Assembly: GCA_016931085.1 (NCBI GenBank) | Contig: JAFGFO010000269.1 | Location: forward strand, 1-23,886 | DNA from: Thermoflexales bacterium | GTDB lineage: Bacteria; Chloroflexota; Anaerolineae; Fen-1058 | DNA: 23,886 nucleotides | Direction of reading: 5' to 3' | Notes under the pieces: generated by a model | What the model was told of the DNA's origin: nothing | Database searches by the model: none | Seen by the model: the letters and a program-made list of their open reading frames with translations, nothing else | In this document: positions 7,265 to 13,283 of the stretch, piece after piece | Numbering within the stretch: position 1 is the stretch's first letter | Layout of the letters: every line of letters starts with the position of its first letter | Program-made: the position numbers and the translations under genes

Positions 7265-7972
7265 TCATCCTAATCCACATATCTCGTCCGTACCAATACC
7301 ATGCATGACAAGCGCGACAAGCGCTTCTAGCACCCGTTCGAAGGTCATCTCTTCACCGCTCACCTGGAAATAGCTATTCAAATGGGGCAGTAATTGACTG
7401 TCGCCGATGGCGATCGTCAAAGCGTGGATGACGCGAGCAGTGGCCTCCAGGTCCACGCCGGCCTTGATCTCACCCCGCGCGGCAGCCTGGGCCAGCATCT
7501 CGTCCACTATCGTTCGCAGCGTTGTCGCGATAGGATAGACCATCCGCTCAGCCAACTCAGCGTCGCCCTGGTAAGCAGCCCGCCCAAAGAACTGGATCAG
7601 GCCAACTTGTGTCTGGCTCCACTCCACACCGCCCACCAGGTAGGCTACCAATGCCTCGCGCAGCGGCATGGCCGCTAACATAGGGCGATAACGCTCAAAC
7701 TCGTCCGTCATCCAGCGCACGCACAGCTCAACCGCGAAAGCCAGCAGCCCTTCGCGGTTGGCGAAATATTGGTAGAGCGAACCCACCGAGACCCCTGCTC
7801 GCCGGGCAACCCGCTTGACGCTGAGCGAAGCCGGGCCTTGCTCAACCGCCTCGCCCAGGATGGCATCGAGGACGGCTTGCTGGCGCTCTGGGTCGAGCCG
7901 CCGGAACGTGCGAGTCACCAGGCCCTGTTGCTCCAACTCGAGGATATGGGTGTGAATTTGTGACCATTCCAT
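7265..7972 (-). CDS. TetR/AcrR-family transcriptional regulator
   Basis: A 235-residue repressor. The TetR helix-turn-helix is unusually far in, at residues ~40-85: QAVLDAILGEAVEQG, then SLSVKRVARRAGVSVGSLYQ and YFANREGLLAFAVEL. An extra ~25 residues (MEWSQIHTHILELEQQGL) precede it. The C-terminal half is a helical ligand and dimer domain (FFGRAAYQGDAELAERM, ATARVIHALTIAIGDSQLLP). The gene has a consensus promoter whose -10 box sits inside a 31-bp palindrome touching the start codon, so it should repress itself. The genes for the Cys-rich protein and the ABC exporter follow in the same direction with 31-nt and 16-nt gaps. An inducer would therefore derepress regulator and exporter together. 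Confidence 0.93.
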   Translation of the reverse strand: MEWSQIHTHILELEQQGLVTRTFRRLDPERQQAVLDAILGEAVEQGPASLSVKRVARRAGVSVGSLYQYFANREGLLAFAVELCVRWMTDEFERYRPMLAAMPLREALVAYLVGGVEWSQTQVGLIQFFGRAAYQGDAELAERMVYPIATTLRTIVDEMLAQAAARGEIKAGVDLEATARVIHALTIAIGDSQLLPHLNSYFQVSGEEMTFERVLEALVALVMHGIGTDEICGLG

Positions 7973-8001
7973 ATAATATGAACCTAATGTTCATATTATA
8001 T
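7971..8001. promoter_or_regulatory. Palindromic operator of the TetR regulator
   Basis: ATATAATATGAAC (7971-7983), spacer CTAAT, and GTTCATATTATAT (7989-8001) form perfect 13-bp arms. The palindrome overlaps the TetR start codon (7970-7972) and contains the whole -10 box (7995-8000). An extra GTTCAT at 8011-8016 repeats the half-site GTTCAT at 7989-7994, 22 bp away in the same orientation (about two helical turns), which could extend the operator. Confidence 0.8.
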
Positions 8002-8023
8002 GATATTATAGTTCATTTGTCAA
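7995..8023 (-). promoter_or_regulatory. Consensus sigma-70 promoter for the TetR-exporter operon
   Basis: On the minus strand TTGACA (8023-8018), a 17-bp spacer and TATAAT (8000-7995) match the consensus at all 12 positions. Predicted transcription start is near 7988, giving a leader of about 16 nt. It lies just beyond the 3' end of the TrkA-like gene at 8033. Confidence 0.85.
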
Positions 8024-8032
8024 GGGGGAATC

Positions 8033-9256
8033 TCACATTCTCGGTCGACCGGACACCAAACGTTCAATCCACGAGGGGCCCGGACGTTGGCCTACACGAG
8101 TGTGAGTGTTGTGGCTGTTATGGGCATTCCTCTGCGCGCAGCACAAGCTATTCAGCCTGCCCAGCGTCTCCAGCTCGGCAAAGACGGCGATGCAGTCGTT
8201 GCCCTCGATCACGATGTTGGGATCGGGGTGCAAATCCATCTTGGTTGCGCTCTTGTACTGCACGACGGTCAGTTCCAGCTCCTGCTCGACCTGGGCCAGT
8301 GTTTTGCCCACCAGCGGCGAGCCGGGGTCGATCGTGACCTGGCTGACGTTGAGCAGCATCTCGTCCACGTAAAACGAATGGGACACGTGGGCGCGGGTGG
8401 CGGCGGCGGCGAAGGCTGGCGCCGCCAGGGCCGATACGCTAAAAGCGGTGTGGATGCCAAAGCCGCGCTCGACCTTTTTGGCCAGTTCCGCGTCAAACAT
8501 GCGCATGACGACCTTGATCGCGGGGTTGAGCTCGCGCGCGTCCAGGGCGATGTCCAGGTTGGTCAGGTCGTCCTGCGTGCAGGCAACGACGGCCGAGGCG
8601 TGCTCGACCCCGGCTTGCACCAACACGTCGCGTTGGCGCGCGTCCGAGACGATCACCGGCACGTCGTTCTGGCGCAGCAAGCTGACGAAGGAGCGTTCGG
8701 GCACTTTTTCGACGCCCACCACCTCTTCGCCCAGGGCGGCCAGCTCGCAGGCCACACGATAGCCCAGTTTGCCCAAGCCACACACAATGACGTGATTGCG
8801 GTACGTTGAAGCCAATGCCACCTGCCACTCCTCCCTTCGTTCACGCTTGCTGAACACCATCATGCTGAAACGCACCAGCCCCTCGCCCAGCACGCCCAGC
8901 CCGATGACGGGGACGACAAAATACAAGATTTCCAACCCAAGACTGTCGGGAAATTCGAGCGAAGGCTGAAAGAACATCAAAGAAAAAACGCCGTACACAG
9001 CCTGGCCGAGGGTCAAGCGCTGGCCGGTATCCGGCGTCGTGTACCACAGCCAAAAGGCGGCGGTGCACGTCAACATCAGCGCGGCGAACAAGGTCAGCGT
9101 GAGGCGGAATTCGCGCAGCAGCACGAAACTATCGCGCAGGCTGGCGCGCAGCCGCCGCCGCCAGTCAGGCCGCCGGTGGGCCGGCTGCCAGTCACCCGTC
9201 ACACACCATCCGGAAATGGCGCGCCATTTCTGAATGGCGCCATCTGATTCAGTCAC
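8033..9256 (-). CDS. RCK/TrkA-N domain protein with two-helix channel-like membrane part
   Basis: A 407-residue protein. A cytoplasmic N-terminus leads to TM1 (~51-71, FRLTLTLFAALMLTCTAAFWLW), a pore-like segment (~85-100, QAVYGVFSLMFFQP) and TM2 (~108-131). An RCK-N Rossmann domain follows with GLGKLG (160-165) and the acidic residue GVEK at its strand end, binding NAD(H). An RCK-C domain lies around GKTLAQVEQELELTVVQYKS. The layout is that of a ligand-gated K+ channel, but the TVGYG selectivity filter is missing; the sequence there is GVFSLMFFQP. It may be a non-selective or regulatory protein rather than a true K+ channel. The start is GTG, with AGGT 6 nt upstream. It has its own promoter, back to back with that of the antitoxin gene. 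Confidence 0.85.
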   Translation of the reverse strand: MTESDGAIQKWRAISGWCVTGDWQPAHRRPDWRRRLRASLRDSFVLLREFRLTLTLFAALMLTCTAAFWLWYTTPDTGQRLTLGQAVYGVFSLMFFQPSLEFPDSLGLEILYFVVPVIGLGVLGEGLVRFSMMVFSKRERREEWQVALASTYRNHVIVCGLGKLGYRVACELAALGEEVVGVEKVPERSFVSLLRQNDVPVIVSDARQRDVLVQAGVEHASAVVACTQDDLTNLDIALDARELNPAIKVVMRMFDAELAKKVERGFGIHTAFSVSALAAPAFAAAATRAHVSHSFYVDEMLLNVSQVTIDPGSPLVGKTLAQVEQELELTVVQYKSATKMDLHPDPNIVIEGNDCIAVFAELETLGRLNSLCCAQRNAHNSHNTHTRVGQRPGPSWIERLVSGRPRM

Positions 9257-9288
9257 GACGACCTCGGGGAATGCTCACCATGTAGCCT

Positions 9289-9316
9289 ATTATAGCCCTG
9301 ATTGGAGATTGGGCAA
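9289..9316 (-). promoter_or_regulatory. Promoter of the TrkA-like gene
   Basis: Minus-strand TTGCCC (9316-9311) and TATAAT (9294-9289) are 16 bp apart. Its -35 box is separated by a single base from the -35 box of the divergent antitoxin promoter, so the two polymerase sites must interfere. Confidence 0.6.
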
Positions 9317-9317
9317 G

Positions 9318-9346
9318 TTGACAAATATAAAATTACCTGGTATACT
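9318..9346 (+). promoter_or_regulatory. Near-consensus promoter of the antitoxin-methyltransferase operon
   Basis: TTGACA (9318-9323), a 17-bp spacer and TATACT (9341-9346) match the consensus at 11 of 12 positions. Transcription would start near 9353, giving a leader of about 60 nt that contains two palindromes. Confidence 0.75.
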
Positions 9347-9355
9347 ATAGCTAAA

Positions 9356-9390
9356 TTATCCATTTTGGATAACGGGCTATCGGAATAGCC
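9356..9390 (+). promoter_or_regulatory. Paired palindromes in the leader of the antitoxin-methyltransferase operon
   Basis: TTATCC-ATTTT-GGATAA (9356-9372) and GGCTAT-CGGA-ATAGCC (9375-9390) are both perfect inverted repeats, separated by two bases and lying just after the predicted transcription start. They could be operators for the Phd/YefM-like protein. As RNA hairpins they could instead limit translation from the AGAGGTG ribosome site at 9401-9407. Confidence 0.6.
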
Positions 9391-9412
9391 TGAATAACCA
9401 AGAGGTGATACG

Positions 9413-9664
9413 ATGTTAACCAAGAGCACGAGCTCAACGACAGCCCAGAATAATTTTGGCCAGGTATTGGATGACGTTACCCACAATCACACTCGCTACG
9501 TGGTCGAGCGCCGAGGTATTCCCCAGGTCATCATTCTCAGCCTGGACGATTTTACTAATTTGTTGGGCAATGAACACGAGCGTAAGCAAATGGACAGTGT
9601 TTTGAAAGAGCTTCGCCCCGAATACCAACTGGGCCAAGTCATCGTTCCATCCCCTCAACTGTAG
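9413..9664 (+). CDS. Phd/YefM-family antitoxin-like protein, no toxin gene beside it
   Basis: An 83-residue protein with the Phd/YefM N-terminal DNA-binding fold: a short strand, the helix TAQNNFGQVLDDV, then the strand-turn RYVVERRGIPQVIILSLDDF. The C-terminal part (ERKQMDSVLKELRPEY) would normally bind and neutralise a RelE or Doc toxin. No toxin follows: the next gene, 13 nt downstream, is a DNA methyltransferase. The start is clear, with AGAGGTG 5 nt before ATG. By position it resembles the controller (C) protein gene of a type II restriction-modification system, and the palindromes in its leader suit a self-regulating repressor. That role is inference; the family call is good. Confidence 0.85.
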   Translation: MLTKSTSSTTAQNNFGQVLDDVTHNHTRYVVERRGIPQVIILSLDDFTNLLGNEHERKQMDSVLKELRPEYQLGQVIVPSPQL

Positions 9665-9677
9665 AGGTGTATCTGCC

Positions 9678-11072
9678 ATGATGACAGCCGAGGATTTATC
9701 AAGCCACCACCTGATACAACTCAAGCTCTTTGAAACTGAGCCAGGGCAACCAATGGCCGCATCGGGAAATGGCGATTCGGCCTTTGGCGACCCTTCGTTT
9801 GCCAGTAACAAAACCCGGCCCATACACAGATGGGTACCCTGGATCGCGGGCTTTTCAAGCAGCTTTGTTCAAGATGCCATGAGCAAATACCTGAGCGCAC
9901 CCGGCGTCGTTTTGGACTCATTTTGCGGCGTGGGCACCACTCTGGTAGAAGCAGTTCTCCTCGGACACAGTGCGATAGGCTTTGAGATCAATCCATACGC
10001 CGCTCAAGCCAGCCGCGTCAAAGCTCAGGCTTACCAAATTGCGGCCAACAAACTGCACGCCGAAATAACCCGATTTAGAGCTTTCTACAGCGAAAAGGCT
10101 GCCAGCAATTACGTACCCAAGAGTGCTTCCCCTGCGGGTTTCAAAACGCGTTCCGAATTTTACAGCCCTCAAGTGCTGCGCAAGGTCTTGATACTGCACG
10201 ATTTCATCGCCACTATAGATGACCCTCGGTTGCAAGACTTGTTCAAATTAGCCTTTGCCTCGACGATGGTACGCTACTCCAATTATTCTTACGAGCCGAG
10301 CCTGGGCAGGCGAGCGAGCGCCGGCAAGCCCGAGATCGAGGATTTTCCGGTCGGGCGAGCGATCTTGGAAAAGCTATTAGAGATGGCAGAGGACATACTG
10401 TGGTTTCAGAAAGCCTTGCCGACTAGCTCTGCAGATTCGCGTGTCTTTGACGATTCTTTTTTCAACTACCAAAAGCACCTGGCCCCGGGATCGGTCGATC
10501 TGATCATCACCTCACCACCCTATCTGAACAACTATCACTACAACCGGAACACGCGGCCGCAACTGTACTGGATGGGCTATATCGAGCACTCGGAGGACAT
10601 GAAGCCGCTCGAGCAGGCTAATTTTGGCAAGTATTGGCAGACTGTTCGCGAACAGGACGAGCTGGGCTTGAACTTTTCTCTGCCCGGCACAGACATCGAA
10701 GAACGACTCCAAACCATCCGAGGTCTCAATCCAGAAAAGGGCATCTATGGCGGCAAAGGGTGGGCTAATTATGCGGCGGCCTATTTTAACGATTGCCTCA
10801 CCTTTGCAAAAGCCATGGAATGTGTTCTCAAGCCAGGCGCCACGGCATTGGTCGTCATCGGGAACAGCATACTGCAAGGTGTCATGATACCTACTGATGA
10901 GTATCTGGGCAAAATCGCCGAATCTGTCGGTTTGGAGCTGGCAAGGATCGATATACCCCGCGCTACGCGGGTGGGCAACAGCATCATCCACTCGGACGTC
11001 CGGGTGGCCAAGGCGAGCAAGTCACACCAACTTTACGAGGCGATCGTAGAGCTGCGAAAAGCGTGCGCTTGA
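9678..11072 (+). CDS. Type II DNA amino-methyltransferase (TSPPY type) of an R-M system
   Basis: A 464-residue AdoMet-dependent methyltransferase. Motif X is near HRWVPWIAGFSSSFV (50-64), motif I is VLDSFCGVGTT (78-88), and the acidic ribose-binding residue lies in IGFEINPYA. The catalytic motif IV, TSPPYLNNYHYN (278-289), comes after a ~190-residue insertion that should hold target recognition. Late motifs lie around VLKPGATALVVIGNS. The X-I-recognition-IV order is alpha-class, and TSPPY points to N4-cytosine methylation, though N6-adenine cannot be excluded. AGAGGTG at 9663-9669 overlaps the antitoxin stop codon and precedes ATG 9678 by 8 nt; a second ATG follows directly. It meets the endonuclease gene tail to tail with one base between stop codons. 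It probably protects the site cut by that enzyme. Confidence 0.9.
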   Translation: MMTAEDLSSHHLIQLKLFETEPGQPMAASGNGDSAFGDPSFASNKTRPIHRWVPWIAGFSSSFVQDAMSKYLSAPGVVLDSFCGVGTTLVEAVLLGHSAIGFEINPYAAQASRVKAQAYQIAANKLHAEITRFRAFYSEKAASNYVPKSASPAGFKTRSEFYSPQVLRKVLILHDFIATIDDPRLQDLFKLAFASTMVRYSNYSYEPSLGRRASAGKPEIEDFPVGRAILEKLLEMAEDILWFQKALPTSSADSRVFDDSFFNYQKHLAPGSVDLIITSPPYLNNYHYNRNTRPQLYWMGYIEHSEDMKPLEQANFGKYWQTVREQDELGLNFSLPGTDIEERLQTIRGLNPEKGIYGGKGWANYAAAYFNDCLTFAKAMECVLKPGATALVVIGNSILQGVMIPTDEYLGKIAESVGLELARIDIPRATRVGNSIIHSDVRVAKASKSHQLYEAIVELRKACA

Positions 11073-11073
11073 T

Positions 11074-11679
11074 TTAGCGCGTATCGAGCTTCGCAACGAT
11101 CTCTTCCAGGTGCGGGGCAGGACCAGTCAGTCGCCTCGCCCAAGGTCTTCCAGGATGCAGCACGTCCCATTCCGACCTGGCCTGGTTATACCGTCCTTTA
11201 CCGGGATCGTGATTGCCAAAGCCATCTACGACCGAGTTCCAAAGCGGCTTGTACCTTCGGATAAGCGCCGCCTCCACAGGTACAACCAAATCGCTTTCAA
11301 CGCCCTCGAGGATCATAAAACGGCACGAGAAATCGCCGACGCACAGATTTTCTGCTTGCTCTATGCCCCTGGCGTGTTCCAGCAACCTCCGGTACAGAAC
11401 CGGTGCAGTTGAATCTGTCGACCTGGCAGCCCTCCATCCATGTGGCACTGCTTTTCCCACGTAAATTGGCTGCACGGCAGAGACTTTGTTTAGCGCGGAT
11501 AGCCTGGCATACAAGCCATAATCACCCGTATAGTAGAGCGCATATACTCCATTTCCAACAAAATCGCCCGGTGGCGGTAGTGTGTACATAGAGGTTGTGA
11601 CAAAGAACTCGATAGCCTCATCGACGACGCTTATAAAGTGTGGGGAGCGAAAGATATGCGAGTTATAATCGAAACTCAT
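11074..11679 (-). CDS. Eco29kI-family GIY-YIG type II restriction endonuclease
   Basis: A 201-residue protein matching Eco29kI along its length. GNGVYALYYTG (43-52) supplies the GIY element and PIYVGKAVPHGWR (71-83) the YIG element. LYRRLLEHARGI carries R98 and H102, VEAALIRRYKPLWNS carries E136 and N148, and the family tail DGFGNHDPG and WDVLHPGRPW is intact. As I recall the Eco29kI structure, its active-site residues are Y49, Y76, R104, H108, E142 and N154; all six are present here at Y46, Y73, R98, H102, E136 and N148. Eco29kI cuts CCGCGG, so the same target is likely. The start is backed by AGAGGT 8 nt upstream. The gene begins 30 nt after the mrpG stop on the same strand, so it may be read from the mrp operon unless a promoter lies inside mrpG. 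Confidence 0.92.
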   Translation of the reverse strand: MSFDYNSHIFRSPHFISVVDEAIEFFVTTSMYTLPPPGDFVGNGVYALYYTGDYGLYARLSALNKVSAVQPIYVGKAVPHGWRAARSTDSTAPVLYRRLLEHARGIEQAENLCVGDFSCRFMILEGVESDLVVPVEAALIRRYKPLWNSVVDGFGNHDPGKGRYNQARSEWDVLHPGRPWARRLTGPAPHLEEIVAKLDTR

Positions 11680-11708
11680 CTGGTTTTACCTCTTTGATCA
11701 TCATAGCT

Positions 11709-12473
11709 TTAGCGCGCGATCACCACGCGTGCGCCGCTCGCCTTCTGCACCGCGTCGGCCATGCGCCAGAGCTGTTCTTCGGCCGCATGCTGCTCGTCCG
11801 CGCTGTCCTTTTCGGGATAGCCCAAGACCACCACGGTCGCACCCCACTCCTCAGCCACGTGAAGGATCTCAGCTTCTACCTCGCCCACGCGCAGCTCGCT
11901 CCGCGCCTGGATGCCCTGCGCGCGAGCCTGGGCCTGGGCAGCCGCCAGCACACCCTGCCCCAGGGAACGCATCTCGGCCAGGACGCGCCTGACTTCGCTC
12001 GAGGCTTGGTCCTGATCGGCCAGGCTGTGGCCGATGACGTACAGGAAGGTCAGCTCGCCCAGGCTCTCGCGCGCCAGTTGCACGGCCTTTTCGTGCAGCG
12101 CTGCGCTGAGCTGGCCGCCGCGTGTTGGGCACAGGATGCGCGCGCGCTCCAGGTCAAAGCGCCTGGTCGCCGGCGCTAACTGCACGTCGCACGCGTAGGC
12201 GGCCCGCGCCAGCGCGTGAGTCGCCACCGGCGCCGTGAGGAAGAAAAACAAGATGATCAACAACAACCTGGCCGTGACCGAAAAATCGGCAAAGTGCACC
12301 AGGGCGGCCAGGGCAAGGCTGCTGATGCCCAAGGTCGAGGCCTTGGTCGCCGCGTGCATGCGGGTGAACAAATCCGGCATGCGCAGCACGCCGATCGCAG
12401 CCACCAGCATGAAAAACAAGCCTACCCCGGCCAGCCCGACCATCAACACGTCTCGCGCCACTTCCGCCATCAT
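11709..12473 (-). CDS. mrpG: Mrp antiporter subunit G fused to a UspA-like domain
   Basis: A 254-residue fusion. Residues 1-~92 are a normal MrpG: three membrane helices with the VLRMPDLFTRMHAATKASTLG motif (29-49). Residues ~110-254 are a UspA-like Rossmann domain on the cytoplasmic side, with RILCPTRGG strand 1, ALHEKAVQLARESLGELTFLYVIG, then LRVGEVEAEILHVAEEWGATVVVLGYP and a closing RVVIAR. The usual UspA acidic residue after strand 1 is replaced (CPTRGG), and the G-2x-G-9x-G(S/T) nucleotide loop is not recognisable, so ATP binding is doubtful. I chose ATG 12473 because it makes an ATGA overlap with mrpF; the frame is open to 12680, but that part is noise within mrpF. Most MrpG proteins lack any such domain. 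Confidence 0.9.
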   Translation of the reverse strand: MMAEVARDVLMVGLAGVGLFFMLVAAIGVLRMPDLFTRMHAATKASTLGISSLALAALVHFADFSVTARLLLIILFFFLTAPVATHALARAAYACDVQLAPATRRFDLERARILCPTRGGQLSAALHEKAVQLARESLGELTFLYVIGHSLADQDQASSEVRRVLAEMRSLGQGVLAAAQAQARAQGIQARSELRVGEVEAEILHVAEEWGATVVVLGYPEKDSADEQHAAEEQLWRMADAVQKASGARVVIAR

Positions 12474-12745
12474 GCCTGGGCTCCTCGCTCGATGTAACGC
12501 GCGAAAGCTAGCGTGCCCAAAAAGCCGATCAGGGCCACGACGGTGGCCGCATCCAGGTAAACGTGGTCGTCGACGCGTACGCTGTACAAGAGCACGATAG
12601 CCACTACCTGGACCGCGATTTGGTCCAGCGCCACGGCCCGGTCGGCGATGCCCGGCCCGCGCATCAAGCGTATCGTGCACAGGATCACGGCCACACCCAG
12701 TAAAAACATGGCGCCATCCAATAAAAAGGTCAAGACATCACTCAT
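12470..12745 (-). CDS. mrpF: Mrp cation/proton antiporter subunit F
   Basis: A 91-residue membrane protein with three helices and the MrpF core RLMRGPGIADRAVALDQIA (~27-45), followed by a charged residue pair (VRVDDHVYLDAATVVALIGFLG). MrpF and MrpG are small subunits needed for assembly of the antiporter complex. Its ATG overlaps the mrpE stop by four bases, and its own stop overlaps the mrpG start in the same way, so translation of E, F and G is coupled. Length is normal for the family. Confidence 0.93.
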   Translation of the reverse strand: MSDVLTFLLDGAMFLLGVAVILCTIRLMRGPGIADRAVALDQIAVQVVAIVLLYSVRVDDHVYLDAATVVALIGFLGTLAFARYIERGAQA

Positions 12746-13212
12746 CGTGCCACCTCCAGCGCGCGGGCTTCCAGGCCGGATTTGATCTTGCGCACGAACT
12801 CTTTGCCGTCCCGCACGTCGATGCCGTGGACATACAAGACACGGTCATCCGGCGACAGCTCCAGGCTGAGCGTGCCTGGCGTCAGGGAGATCAGGTTAGC
12901 CACGAGCATGACCTCGAAATGGGTGCGCGCATCCAGCGGCACGGCCACGACGCCAGGGTGAATATCCAGGCGCGGCTTGAGCACCAGGCCGGCGATCTGA
13001 ACGCTGGCCACGACCAGCTCGTAGAGAAAAAAGACCAAGAAACGCACCACCTGGCCAACCTTGTTGAAATACGAGGTGGGTGGGAAAGCGCGCCTGGCAA
13101 CGCTCATCAAGCCGTAGCCCAAGATAAAACCCACCAAGAGATTGAGGGCATTAAAGCCCCACAGGGCAGCCCACACGAGCGCCAACGCTATATTCCACAT
13201 CAAAAAAGTCAT
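12742..13212 (-). CDS. mrpE: Mrp cation/proton antiporter subunit E
   Basis: A 156-residue protein. Two or three N-terminal helices (LALVWAALWGFNALNLLVGFILGYG; VVRFLVFFLYELVVASVQIA) are followed by a cytoplasmic domain with the MrpE signature VANLISLTPGTLSLEL (~105-120) and YVHGIDV. GAGG 5 nt upstream supports the ATG. It is separated from mrpD by 71 nt, the largest gap in the operon, and that gap is largely filled by a heptamer repeat. Elsewhere the operon genes mostly overlap. Confidence 0.93.
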   Translation of the reverse strand: MTFLMWNIALALVWAALWGFNALNLLVGFILGYGLMSVARRAFPPTSYFNKVGQVVRFLVFFLYELVVASVQIAGLVLKPRLDIHPGVVAVPLDARTHFEVMLVANLISLTPGTLSLELSPDDRVLYVHGIDVRDGKEFVRKIKSGLEARALEVAR

Positions 13213-13224
13213 ATCATCCTCAAA

Positions 13225-13266
13225 GAGTAGGGAGTAAGAAGTAGGAAGTAGGGAGTAGGAAGTAAG
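13225..13266. repeat. Heptamer tandem repeat, RAGTARG type
   Basis: Six consecutive 7-base units in the plus sense: GAGTAGG, GAGTAAG, AAGTAGG, AAGTAGG, GAGTAGG, AAGTAAG. They fill most of the mrpD-mrpE gap, ending about 12 nt before the mrpE start-side ribosome site. Three units of the same family lie inside the 5' end of mrpD (14830-14850). Confidence 0.9.
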
Positions 13267-13283
13267 AAATCGTGCTCCTTACA

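Noticed and set aside
9413..9664. Classical toxin-antitoxin pair
   Set aside because: No RelE, ParE or Doc-like frame on either side in either strand; the next gene is the methyltransferase.
11074..11679. GIY-YIG protein as a homing endonuclease or UvrC-like fragment
   Set aside because: Full-length match to the Eco29kI pattern, including R98/H102/E136/N148 and the C-terminal DGFGNHDPG motif, and a methyltransferase next door.
12474..12680. N-terminal extension of the MrpG-UspA gene
   Set aside because: Overlaps mrpF in another frame and lacks family character; the ATGA overlap at 12470-12473 gives the natural start.
13225..13266. Tandem repeats as a CRISPR array
   Set aside because: Units are 7 nt and directly abutting without spacers; no cas genes.
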